A stretch of 64,000 nt of DNA from JBEDUK01 sp040414485 (GTDB lineage: Bacteria; Actinomycetota; UBA4738). The notes below the pieces were generated by a model. The model was not told the DNA's origin. It ran no database searches and was given only the letters and a program-made list of their open reading frames with translations. Location of the stretch: NCBI GenBank assembly GCA_040414485.1, contig JBEDUK010000068.1, positions 10,271 through 74,270 of the forward strand, given 5' to 3'. The stretch's first letter is position 1, and each line of letters opens with the position of its first letter. Below, piece by piece: positions 19,018 through 26,634 of this stretch. The position numbers and the translations under genes are program-made.

Positions 19018-19368
19018 TCAGTTCACGTGGACGGTTCCGTCGCGGGTCTCGATCCTTCCGCGGCGCAGTGGCGCGACCCTGGTGAACAGCTCGTAGCCGC
19101 GATCGAGACCGGGGACCTTCTCGAATCCGGCCTGGGGTCCGCGCACCATGCGGCCGGTCGTCACGTCGTACTTCGCGCCGTGCCTCGGGCAGACCAGGCA
19201 GCCGTCGCGCTTGTCGATGCGCCCCTTCGCGAGGTCGGCGAACAGGTGCCGGCATCGGCGCGACACGGCGAACAGTTCGCCGTCCGAGTTGCCGACCGCC
19301 CACGGCCCCGCACCGACGACGGTCCCGGGGGGCAGCGACTCGAGCGGTCCGACTTCGATCTCGGGCAT
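19018..19368 (-). CDS. Rieske-type [2Fe-2S] ferredoxin-like protein
   Basis: 116 residues forming one Rieske domain. Cluster ligands are Cys39 and His41 (CRH) and Cys60 and His63 (CPRH), that is C-x-H-x18-C-x2-H. It resembles the small Rieske ferredoxins that feed ring-hydroxylating oxygenases, or the nitrite-reductase small subunit, and should be a soluble electron carrier. No oxygenase or reductase lies in the operon. It sits between the carboxyltransferase (7-nt gap) and the hydratase (1-nt gap), an unexpected place in a leucine-type catabolic operon. ATG start preceded by AGGAG. Confidence 0.9.
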   Translation of the reverse strand: MPEIEVGPLESLPPGTVVGAGPWAVGNSDGELFAVSRRCRHLFADLAKGRIDKRDGCLVCPRHGAKYDVTTGRMVRGPQAGFEKVPGLDRGYELFTRVAPLRRGRIETRDGTVHVN

Positions 19369-19375
19369 CCTGCTC

Positions 19376-20923
19376 CTATACCGGCGGCACGCCGTGGTGG
19401 CGTCCGCTGAACGTACGGTCCTTCGTCGCGGCCTGATCGAGCCGCTTGACCAGTTCGGCCCGGAGGTCGTCGGGCTGGACGACCGCGTCGATCACGTTCT
19501 CGGAGGCCAGGTGGACGAGGTCGATGTCCTCCTCGTACTCGCGCCGGCGCTCCGCGACGAATGCCGCCCGCTCCTGCGGGTCCTCGATCGCCTGGATGCG
19601 GTTGAAGTACACGGCGTTCACCGCCGGCTCAGGGCCCATGACCGCGATGCGCGCCGTGGGCAGCGCGAGCGTGGCGTCCGGCTCGAACCCGGGCCCGGCC
19701 ATGGCGTACAGGCCTGCCCCGTAGGCCTTGCGGACCACCACGCAGAACTTCGGCACCGTGGCCTCGCTGACGGCGGTGATCAGTTTCGCGCCGTGCCGGA
19801 TGATCCCCTGGCGCTCCACGGCGCTGCCGATCATGAAGCCCGGCACGTCGGCGAGGAACACCAGCGGGATGTTGAACGCGTCGCAGAGCCATACGAACCG
19901 CGCCACCTTGTCGGACGAGTCCACGAACAGCACGCCGCCCAGGTGCGCCGGCTGGTTCGCCACGATCCCGACGGCGCGTCCGTCCATGCGGGCCAGGCCG
20001 GTGATGACCTCCTTCGCGAAGTCCGGCTTGATCTCGAAGAACGACCCTTCGTCGACCAGGCCGGCGATCAGCGCGTACATGTCGAACGGCCGCGACTCGT
20101 CCTCCGGGACCAGGCCCGCCAGCGACCCGCGAAATGCGACGGTTTCCGCTTCGGCCTCCGGCGGAGCCTCGGCGAACGACTGCGGAAAATACGAGAGATA
20201 TGCGCGGGCCGATTCGATGGCGGCCTTGTCGTCCGGCACGCAGAGGTCGCCGACGCCGCTCACCTCGCAGTGCATCCGCGCGCCGCCCATCTCCTCGAGC
20301 GTGACCTTCTCCCCGATCACCTCCTCTGCCATCCGGGGCGAACCGAGGTACATCGAGGCGTTCTTCTCCACCATGAACACCACGTCGCAGAAGGCCGGGA
20401 TGTACGCGCCGCCGGCGGCCGACGGGCCGAACAGACAGCACACCTGCGGGACGCGGCCGCTCGCCTGGACCTGGTTGTAGAAGATCCGCCCCGCGCCACG
20501 GCGGCCGGGGAAGAGCTCGACCTGGTCGGTGATGCGCGCGCCGGCCGAGTCCACCATGTAGACGATCGGGATCGATCGCTTGCGGGCCGTCTCGATGATC
20601 CGGACGATCTTCTCGACGGTCCTCGCTCCCCACGAGCCGGCCTTGACTGTGGGGTCGTTCGCCATCACCGCGACCGGCCGGCCGTGGATCGAACCGACCC
20701 CTGTGACGACGCCGTCGGCGGGCAGGTCACCGGCCATCGCGTTCGCCAGCAGGCCGTCCTCGGCGAACGTGGATTCGTCATCGAGCAGCAGGCGCAGCCG
20801 GTCGCGAACGAAGAGCTTGCCCTGCTCGGCGAGCTTCGCGTGGTACTTCGCGTCGCCGCCGGCGCGCGCCCTGTCGGACGCCTCCGCGAGCACGTCGGCG
20901 TGCGCTCGAACCGTGTCGGCCAT
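19376..20923 (-). CDS. Acyl-CoA carboxylase carboxyltransferase subunit (probably methylcrotonyl-CoA carboxylase beta)
   Basis: 515 residues, a little shorter than the typical 530-540. It transfers the carboxyl group from biotin to an acyl-CoA. The N-terminal crotonase-like half contains KGDAKYHAKL-type helices, LFVRDRLRLLLD and GVGSIHGRPV; the C-terminal half contains PAFCDVVFMVE, LGGVLFVDSSDKVARFV, DVPGFMIGSAVERQG, and the glycine-rich KAYGAGLYAM. It heads an operon with the Rieske protein, hydratase and lyase-like gene; the biotin-carrying partner is at 14566 as a separate unit. TAGACT lies 11 nt before the ATG. Confidence 0.92.
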   Translation of the reverse strand: MADTVRAHADVLAEASDRARAGGDAKYHAKLAEQGKLFVRDRLRLLLDDESTFAEDGLLANAMAGDLPADGVVTGVGSIHGRPVAVMANDPTVKAGSWGARTVEKIVRIIETARKRSIPIVYMVDSAGARITDQVELFPGRRGAGRIFYNQVQASGRVPQVCCLFGPSAAGGAYIPAFCDVVFMVEKNASMYLGSPRMAEEVIGEKVTLEEMGGARMHCEVSGVGDLCVPDDKAAIESARAYLSYFPQSFAEAPPEAEAETVAFRGSLAGLVPEDESRPFDMYALIAGLVDEGSFFEIKPDFAKEVITGLARMDGRAVGIVANQPAHLGGVLFVDSSDKVARFVWLCDAFNIPLVFLADVPGFMIGSAVERQGIIRHGAKLITAVSEATVPKFCVVVRKAYGAGLYAMAGPGFEPDATLALPTARIAVMGPEPAVNAVYFNRIQAIEDPQERAAFVAERRREYEEDIDLVHLASENVIDAVVQPDDLRAELVKRLDQAATKDRTFSGRHHGVPPV

Positions 20924-20934
20924 GGTCGGACGGA

Positions 20935-20940
20935 AGTCTA
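20935..20940 (-). promoter_or_regulatory. -10 hexamer TAGACT, 11 nt before the carboxyltransferase gene
   Basis: Minus-strand TANNNT hexamer. The 13-mer GCACGGGTAGACT is identical to that before the enoyl-ACP reductase gene (23785-23797). Confidence 0.5.
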
Positions 20941-21060
20941 CCCGTGCAGGGTCGCCGGGCTTCCATTCGGCGTGCGGAACACGGGCCGTTCGTCCCGCGG
21001 CAACCCGGCCACCAGCGGCAAGGATCGGGCCGAAGGCAGACTTCGCGAGGAGCGTGACAC

Positions 21061-21603
21061 GTGGACGCCCAACCAGGATCGCACCGCTCTCGACACCCTT
21101 CCGTGGCCACGCCGACGCTGAAGCTCATCCCCGAGGTGCCCGTGCCCGCCCGCGTCCGCATGCCGTGGGGAGCCCGCGTGCTGGCCGGTCTGGCGGTGAT
21201 CCAGGGGATCGGCGGACTGGTCGGGATGGCGATCCTTCTGACGAACGTGCATGGGAGTGCCGAACTGCCGGTCTCCTCGCTCCACGCGTTCGGCCTCCAT
21301 TCGTATCTGGTTCCGGCCCTGGTTCTCGGCCTTCCGCTCGGGATCGGGGCGCTCGTCGCCGCGTACGGGTTGTGGCGGCGGCCGGCGTGGCGTTGGACGC
21401 GCCCGCTGGTCGGCTGGACGCGCGAGCACTGGGCGTGGGTCGGCGCCGCCGCGGTCGCGTGCGGCGTGATCGCGCTCATCGCGCTCGAGGTGTCGCTCAC
21501 GCCGATCCGCAGCCCGCTGCAGTGGGCCTTCGGCACGGTCGCAGCGTTGATGGCCATCGCGGCCGCGTTGCCGTCGGTGCGGAGGCACTACGCGGAGCGC
21601 TGA
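21061..21603 (+). CDS. Small membrane protein, function unknown
   Basis: 180 residues with about four hydrophobic spans (VLAGLAVIQGIGGLVGMAILL, YLVPALVLGLPLGIGALVAAYG, WVGAAAVACGVIALIALEV, AFGTVAALMAIAAALPS) after a polar N-terminus. The GTG at 21061 is supported by GAGGAG eight bases upstream. No family is recognised. It is divergent from the carboxyltransferase gene and convergent with the ligase gene 10 nt downstream. Confidence 0.75.
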   Translation: MDAQPGSHRSRHPSVATPTLKLIPEVPVPARVRMPWGARVLAGLAVIQGIGGLVGMAILLTNVHGSAELPVSSLHAFGLHSYLVPALVLGLPLGIGALVAAYGLWRRPAWRWTRPLVGWTREHWAWVGAAAVACGVIALIALEVSLTPIRSPLQWAFGTVAALMAIAAALPSVRRHYAER

Positions 21604-21613
21604 GAAGCGCCGC

Positions 21614-22915
21614 CTACACGACGTCGGTGACGTCGAAGACGCGCCTGATCTTCCCGGTCTCCGACCGGGGGAGCGATCCCGGGTCTCCGCACGAGACCTC
21701 CACCCTGATCCGGAGGCGCTCCGCCAGGCGCTCGCGCAGACGCCGTTCGACCTCGTGGCGCATGGGCACGTCATCCCGCGTGGCCAGTTCGGCCTTCACC
21801 GTGATCTCCGCGAGCGTCCCGCGCCGGTCGACCCAGATCTGGTACTGGCCGCCGAGCGCGGCATCGTCCAGAACGACCGCCTCGATCGCCGACGGAAAGA
21901 CGTTCACCCCTCTCACGATCAGCATGTCGTCCGTCCGCCCGGACAGCCTCGCCACGCGGCGGAACGTTCGCCCGCACGGGCACGGGTCGTCGACGAAGCG
22001 CGTGACGTCGCCGGTCCGGTACCGCAGGACTGGGAGCGCCTGCTTCGTCAACGTGGTCAGAACCAGTTCGCCCGGAGACCCGTCCGTCACCGGCTCGCCC
22101 GAGGCCGGATCGACGATCTCCGGCAGGAAGTGGTCGTCGAACACGTGCATCGCGCCCTTGCCCTCGCGGCACTCCATGGCCACACCGGGGCCGATCACCT
22201 CGGACAGGCCGTAGATGTCGCAGGCGTCGATCCCGCCCCACGCCTCCTCGAGCTTCGTCCGCATCGCGTCCGACCACGGCTCCGCGCCGAAAAGCCCGTA
22301 GCGGAGCGTCGAACGGATCGCGTCCATCAACCCGTCCTCGACGGCGCGCTCGGCGAGCAGCAGCGCGAACGACGGCGTGGCGCACAGGCCGTTGGCGCCG
22401 AGGTCGTTCATGAGCGAGATCTGGAACCCTGGGTTCCCACCGGACGCCGGCACGACCGTGGCGCCCAACCGCTCCGCTCCGTAGTGAAGGCCGAGCCCGC
22501 CGGTGAACAAGCCGTAGCCGTACGCGTTGTGCACGACGTCGTCCGGGGTCCCGCCCGCGCAGGCGATCGAGCGCGCGTTGACGTCGGCGAACAGCGCGAT
22601 GTCCGACGCCGTGTAGGCAACCACGGTCGGCTTGCCCTTCGTGCCGGAGGACGCGTGGATGCGCACGCACGACGGGAGCGGCACCGTCAGCATCCCGAAC
22701 GGATACGTCTCACGAAGGTCCGCCTTGACGGTGAAGGGCAGCGCAGCGAGGTCGTCAACGCTGCGGATCGAACCCGGGTCGACGCCGGCCAGCTTCGAGC
22801 GCCAGTAGGGGGAGTCCTGCGTCGCGAGCCGTTCGATCAGCGTGCTGAGGCGCTCGCCCTGTTCGGCGCGGCGCTGCTCCCGGCTCGCGGTCTCGATCTC
22901 GGGCTGGAACAGCAT
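21614..22915 (-). CDS. paaK: Phenylacetate-CoA ligase family AMP-forming enzyme
   Basis: 433 residues, usual length. It activates phenylacetate, or a related aryl acid, to its CoA thioester with ATP, giving AMP. The phosphate-binding loop HASSGTKGKPTVV, the adenylate-binding YGLSEVIGPGVAMEC and the hinge YRTGDVTRF are present, with CPCGRTFRRV (two cysteines) and the C-terminal RSETGKIRRV lysine motif. It follows the enoyl-ACP reductase gene by 33 nt on the same strand, so the two may be co-transcribed. No other phenylacetate genes are nearby, so the true substrate is uncertain. Confidence 0.9.
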   Translation of the reverse strand: MLFQPEIETASREQRRAEQGERLSTLIERLATQDSPYWRSKLAGVDPGSIRSVDDLAALPFTVKADLRETYPFGMLTVPLPSCVRIHASSGTKGKPTVVAYTASDIALFADVNARSIACAGGTPDDVVHNAYGYGLFTGGLGLHYGAERLGATVVPASGGNPGFQISLMNDLGANGLCATPSFALLLAERAVEDGLMDAIRSTLRYGLFGAEPWSDAMRTKLEEAWGGIDACDIYGLSEVIGPGVAMECREGKGAMHVFDDHFLPEIVDPASGEPVTDGSPGELVLTTLTKQALPVLRYRTGDVTRFVDDPCPCGRTFRRVARLSGRTDDMLIVRGVNVFPSAIEAVVLDDAALGGQYQIWVDRRGTLAEITVKAELATRDDVPMRHEVERRLRERLAERLRIRVEVSCGDPGSLPRSETGKIRRVFDVTDVV

Positions 22916-22948
22916 GGGGCGAGCCCCTTCCGCACGACTCCGGTCCGG

Positions 22949-23776
22949 CTAGTGCTCGGAGTCGGACTCCTCCGTCGCGCCCGCCGATTCGCCCTGCCGG
23001 GGACGCACGTCCGCCCCCATGGCGTGAAAGCCCCCGTCGACGTGCACGATCTCGCCGCTGATGCTCTTCGACCAGTCGGAGAGCAGGAACGCCACCGTTC
23101 GGGCCACCGGATCCGGATCGGTCACGTCCCAGCCGAGCGGGGCGCGGGTTCCCCAGATCGACGCCAGGTCCTGGAAGCCGGGGATGCCCTTCGCAGCCAC
23201 GGTTCGAAGCGGACCGGCCGAAACCAGGTTCGTGCGGATGCTGAACTCGCCGAGGTCGCGGGCGAGGTACCGGGCGACCGACTCCAGCCCCGCCTTCGCA
23301 ACGCCCATCCAGTCGTAGAGGGGCCACGCGAACGCCGCGTCGAAGTCGAGTCCGACGATCGCCCCCCCCTCCTCCCACATCAGAGGCAGGAGCCCCTTCG
23401 CAAGCGCCTTCAGCGAGTACGCGCTGGTCTGGAACGCCGTCGCCGCGCTCTCCCACGGCGTGTCGAGGAAGTTCCCCCCCAGTGCGTCCGTCGGGGCGAA
23501 CGCGATGGCGTGCAGGAACCCGTCCAGACGGCCCCATCGAGAGGACAGTTCGCCGGCCAGCGCCTCCACGTGTGCCGGGTCGTTGACGTCCAACTCGAGC
23601 ACGTCCGGGGTCGACGGCAGGCGCCGCGCGCTCTTCTGCGTGAGCGACATCGCCCGCCCGAACCCCGTAAGGACGATCTCGGCGCCCTGCTCCTGCGCGA
23701 CCCGGGCCGACGCGAAGGCGATGCTCTGCGGGGTGAGCACCCCGGTGATCAGCAGCCGTTTCCCTTCGAGCAGCAT
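22949..23776 (-). CDS. fabI: Enoyl-[acyl-carrier-protein] reductase, InhA-like
   Basis: 275 residues. It catalyses the NADH-dependent last reduction of fatty acid elongation. The divergent SDR fingerprint LLITGVLTPQSIAFASA and the catalytic pair Tyr154/Lys161 (Y-x6-K in YDWMGVAKAGLES) match InhA of mycobacteria closely, as does NLVSAGPLRT. The ATG at 23776 is placed by homology and by TAGACT 8 nt upstream; the frame extends a further 36 codons without conserved content. It is divergent from the SCP2-hydrolase gene. Confidence 0.94.
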   Translation of the reverse strand: MLLEGKRLLITGVLTPQSIAFASARVAQEQGAEIVLTGFGRAMSLTQKSARRLPSTPDVLELDVNDPAHVEALAGELSSRWGRLDGFLHAIAFAPTDALGGNFLDTPWESAATAFQTSAYSLKALAKGLLPLMWEEGGAIVGLDFDAAFAWPLYDWMGVAKAGLESVARYLARDLGEFSIRTNLVSAGPLRTVAAKGIPGFQDLASIWGTRAPLGWDVTDPDPVARTVAFLLSDWSKSISGEIVHVDGGFHAMGADVRPRQGESAGATEESDSEH

Positions 23777-23784
23777 GGGATCGC

Positions 23785-23790
23785 AGTCTA
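23785..23790 (-). promoter_or_regulatory. -10 hexamer TAGACT, 8 nt before fabI
   Basis: Minus-strand TANNNT hexamer inside a 13-mer identical to that at the carboxyltransferase promoter. Confidence 0.5.
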
Positions 23791-23834
23791 CCCGTGCCCT
23801 TTTGCGGAAGTTCGGCCTGAACCCCGACGGGTTA

Positions 23835-23860
23835 TATCCTTTCCTGTGATGGCACCGTGA
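23835..23860 (+). promoter_or_regulatory. TATCCT hexamer followed by a three-codon ORF overlapping the hydrolase start
   Basis: TATCCT (23835-23840) lies 8 nt before ATG 23849, which opens ATG-GCA-CCG-TGA. The TGA overlaps the GTG start of the hydrolase gene (23857) in a GTGA. A leaderless mini-ORF of this kind could feed ribosomes to the GTG by termination-reinitiation, but it may be chance. Confidence 0.3.
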
Positions 23861-25080
23861 AGACCGCCGGGGCGCCCGCTGCAAGCCCGGAGGCCGTCGA
23901 AGGACACGAAGCCGTCGCCAAGCGCATCAGGTCGCTTCCGAAGCGGTTCCGCTCGGAGAGCGTGAACGGGCTGGCGGCGGAGTGGGAACTGCGAATCGAC
24001 GGCCGTGCGTTCGCCGTTTCCGTCCGCGACGGTCAGTGCGATGCGCGTGCGGGCGCCGCGCTCGCCCCGGCCGCCGTGATCACCACCGACGCACGCACCT
24101 GGCTCGCCATGGACGAGGGGAGCCTGGGCGGCATCGACGCCTTCCTGCAGCGCCGGCTCCAGGTCGCCGGGAACCTCGACATGGGCGTGCGCCTGCAGAC
24201 GCTGTTCAAGCCGCACGGCCGCCGGGCCCGACCGACGGACCTCCAGGTGTCCGACGTGCCGGTGGACGGACTCCACCTGGCCACCTACATCGCGGGCAGC
24301 GGCGACCCGCTGGTGCTGCTCCACGGGCTCGGCGGGTCGAAGATCTCCTGGCTGCCACTGCTCTCGGTGCTCGCCGAGCACCACCGCGTGATCGCGCCGG
24401 ACCTTCCGGGTCACGGCGAGTCCGACAAGCCGCGCGGAGTGGACTTCAGTCCCCGCTACTACGCGCGCGTGGTCCGAATGCTGATGGACGCGGTCGATAT
24501 GGACCGGGCGGTGGTGGTCGGCAACTCCATGGGCGGCCGGGTCGCGCTGGAACTCGCCCTTCGGTCGTCCCGGCGCGTGCGCGCGATGGCGCTGCTCGAC
24601 CCCGCGCTGCCGGGTCTGCGGTGGCGCTACGTGATGGGCTTCACCCGCGTCGTCCCCACGGAGTTCGGCAGGGTGTCGCTGCCGCTGCGGCGCCGGTGGA
24701 CCGAGATGGCGGTCCGGCGCCTGTTCGCAGACCCGGGCAGGTTGCCGCCGCAGGCCGTCCGCGCGGCGGCGGATGAGTTCATCAGGATCTATGAAGACCC
24801 GGCGGCCAGGCTCGCGTTCTTCGCGTCCCTCCGGCAGATCGTGATGGAGCGGCCCGGTCCGTTCTTCGCGTCCATGCGGCGGGTGCGGCAGCCCACGCTC
24901 GTGGTGTTCGGCGACCGCGACCGCCTGGTGCCGGCGCGGCTGGGAACGACGCTCGCCCAGAGCCTGCCGAACGCCGAACTTCACTTCCTGCACGACATCG
25001 GGCACGTTCCGCAGTTCGAGGCGACCGAGCAGACGCTGGACCTGCTCAAGCCCTTCCTGGAGACGTTGGCGAAGGCCTGA
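23857..25080 (+). CDS. SCP2-like domain fused to an alpha/beta hydrolase
   Basis: 407 residues. Residues about 25-120 resemble a sterol-carrier-protein-2 fold (WELRIDGRAFAVSVRDG, AVITTDARTWLAMDEG, LGGIDAFLQRRLQVAGNLDM), a hydrophobic-ligand carrier. Residues about 135-405 are an alpha/beta hydrolase with the HGLGG oxyanion loop, nucleophile Ser224 in GNSMGG, an acid in FGDRDRLV (Asp353 or Asp355) and His383 in DIGHVPQFE. The fusion suggests delivery of a lipid-like substrate to the esterase or lipase site. GTG start; the upstream ATG is in another frame. It is divergent from fabI, hinting at lipid metabolism, and no specific substrate can be given. Confidence 0.85.
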   Translation: MKTAGAPAASPEAVEGHEAVAKRIRSLPKRFRSESVNGLAAEWELRIDGRAFAVSVRDGQCDARAGAALAPAAVITTDARTWLAMDEGSLGGIDAFLQRRLQVAGNLDMGVRLQTLFKPHGRRARPTDLQVSDVPVDGLHLATYIAGSGDPLVLLHGLGGSKISWLPLLSVLAEHHRVIAPDLPGHGESDKPRGVDFSPRYYARVVRMLMDAVDMDRAVVVGNSMGGRVALELALRSSRRVRAMALLDPALPGLRWRYVMGFTRVVPTEFGRVSLPLRRRWTEMAVRRLFADPGRLPPQAVRAAADEFIRIYEDPAARLAFFASLRQIVMERPGPFFASMRRVRQPTLVVFGDRDRLVPARLGTTLAQSLPNAELHFLHDIGHVPQFEATEQTLDLLKPFLETLAKA

Positions 25081-25102
25081 CGGCCTCGCCGTCCTCGCTG
25101 TC

Positions 25103-25633
25103 CTACGAGTCCGGCCGGAGCGCCTCGTCGAACGCGGCCAGCGTGTCGGCATCGAACAGCACGAAGCGAACCAGCTCGACCGTGCCGGCGGTCGCCGTCG
25201 CCTGCCTGACCGCACCGACCGCGACCGGTGCGGCGAGGTCCACGGGGTAGCCGTAGACGCCGGTCGAGATCGCCGGGAACGCGACGGAGGCCGCGCCCAG
25301 GTCCTCGGCGAGCCGGAGCGACTCCGTGTGGCAGCGAGCCAGGAGCGTGGCCGGATCGTGCTCGCGCGTGTAGACCGGCCCGACCGTGTGGATGACCCAC
25401 CGCGCCGGAAGGTCGCCCGCCCCGGTCGCGACCGCCTCGCCGGCGGGCAGGCCATCCCGATACCGCGCGTCCTCGCTTCGGATCCGCCGGCATTCGGCCA
25501 GGATCGACGGGCCGCCGCGGCGATGGATCGCGCCGTCGACGCCGCCGCCGCCCATGAGGCTCGAGTTGGCCGCGTTGACGATCGCGTCGACCCGCTGCTC
25601 GGTGATGTCGCCTCGGACGGCTTCGATCCGCAC
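25103..25633 (-). CDS. Macrodomain ADP-ribose-binding protein (O-acetyl-ADP-ribose deacetylase type)
   Basis: 176 residues, a single macrodomain. The nucleotide-binding motifs DAIVNAANSSLMGGGGVDGAI (given here by its ends: AIVNAANS and GGGGVDGAIHRRGG) and the second loop AFPAISTGVYGYP match YmdB/MacroD-type enzymes, which deacetylate O-acetyl-ADP-ribose or remove ADP-ribose from acidic residues. The start is the GTG at 25633, because the domain begins RIEAVRGDI; the open frame extends upstream without support. It is convergent with the SCP2-hydrolase gene and divergent from the peptidase gene, with promoters that appear to overlap. Confidence 0.9.
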   Translation of the reverse strand: MRIEAVRGDITEQRVDAIVNAANSSLMGGGGVDGAIHRRGGPSILAECRRIRSEDARYRDGLPAGEAVATGAGDLPARWVIHTVGPVYTREHDPATLLARCHTESLRLAEDLGAASVAFPAISTGVYGYPVDLAAPVAVGAVRQATATAGTVELVRFVLFDADTLAAFDEALRPDS

Positions 25634-25638
25634 GGCCC

Positions 25639-25644
25639 TAGGAT
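25639..25644 (+). promoter_or_regulatory. -10 hexamer TAGGAT, 6 nt before the start at 25651
   Basis: Plus-strand TANNNT hexamer. The complementary strand of 25640-25645 reads CATCCT, 6 nt before the macrodomain GTG, so the two -10 elements overlap. Confidence 0.45.
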
Positions 25645-25650
25645 GCCGCA

Positions 25651-26529
25651 ATGCGCCAGCCACCGGCACGGTCGGCCGACAAGCCGTCCGGGCGACGGCG
25701 ACGGCCGCCCCTGTGGATCCCGGTGCTGATCACTGTGGTGCTCCTGCCGATCGCCGCGGTCCGCCTGATGTCAGGCCAGGGCGGGGCCGATGGCCAGAAT
25801 GCCGCGAACGGACCGACGGCCAGGTCGTCGCCCTCACTCACCCGCATGGTGGATGAGACGCCGGCCCCGTCCGCCTCCACCACGACCGCGACCGCGACGG
25901 CCGATGCCGACGCGCTCCCCACCTGCAGCGTCGACGACGACGTCACGCCCGACCGCGACGCGGACGACTGGCCCCGAACGCTCGTGGACACCGACCTGCG
26001 GTTGCCGGCCGGCTACGCGCCACCGGACCTGGTTCCGGTCACGCAGGCGGGCTTCGACGAGTCGAATCTGATGGTCCGGCGCCTCGTCGTGGACGACCTG
26101 GCCGAGATGCGGGACGCGGCCGAGGATGCCGACGACCCGATCGGCGTCATCGCCGCGTATCGCAGCTTCGCGCAGCAGCGACAGCTCTTCCGGGAACGGG
26201 TGCGGCAGTTCGGCCTGGCCAAGGCGTACGCGCATGTGGCGGCGGCCGGCCATTCGGAGCACCAGCTGGGGACCACCATCGACTTCGCGCCGCCGGATGC
26301 GGACGACGTCGACGAGTCGTTCGGCGACACCGCGACCGGGCGATGGCTCGCGGAGAACGCGTACCGGTTCGGGTTCGTGCAGAGCTACCCGAAGGCGAAG
26401 TCGAACGTGACCTGCTACGCGTACGAACCGTGGCACTTCAGGTACGTGGGCCGCGAGCGGGCCGGACGGGTCCGCGCCTCGGGACTCACGTTGCGCGAAT
26501 TCCTCTGGCGGGAGGCGCATTCGGGCTGA
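25651..26529 (+). CDS. D-alanyl-D-alanine carboxypeptidase, VanY/M15B family, membrane-anchored
   Basis: 292 residues. A basic N-terminus and a single hydrophobic span (LWIPVLITVVLLPIAAV, about 21-37) anchor it outside the membrane; a Ser/Thr/Pro/Ala-rich linker follows to about residue 90. The peptidase domain carries the zinc motif SEHQLGTTID (His204, Asp211) and the EPWH pair (Glu259, His262), complete for M15B enzymes that trim terminal D-Ala from peptidoglycan stems. Cys92 and Cys255 could form a disulfide. It is a single gene; 105 nt separate it from the next gene. Confidence 0.92.
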   Translation: MRQPPARSADKPSGRRRRPPLWIPVLITVVLLPIAAVRLMSGQGGADGQNAANGPTARSSPSLTRMVDETPAPSASTTTATATADADALPTCSVDDDVTPDRDADDWPRTLVDTDLRLPAGYAPPDLVPVTQAGFDESNLMVRRLVVDDLAEMRDAAEDADDPIGVIAAYRSFAQQRQLFRERVRQFGLAKAYAHVAAAGHSEHQLGTTIDFAPPDADDVDESFGDTATGRWLAENAYRFGFVQSYPKAKSNVTCYAYEPWHFRYVGRERAGRVRASGLTLREFLWREAHSG

Positions 26530-26618
26530 CCGCGGCCGGGGCGATCGACCCGAATGAGCCGGCCCGGGCACTTGTTGCATCCACGTTGAACCATCGCCCG
26601 ATCGCGGACTTTCGCGGA

Positions 26619-26624
26619 TACCAT
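26619..26624 (+). promoter_or_regulatory. -10 hexamer TACCAT, 10 nt before ATG 26635
   Basis: TANNNT hexamer that overlaps an alternative ATG (26623) and so favours the ATG 12 nt further on. Confidence 0.35.
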
Positions 26625-26634
26625 GAGGCCCTCC

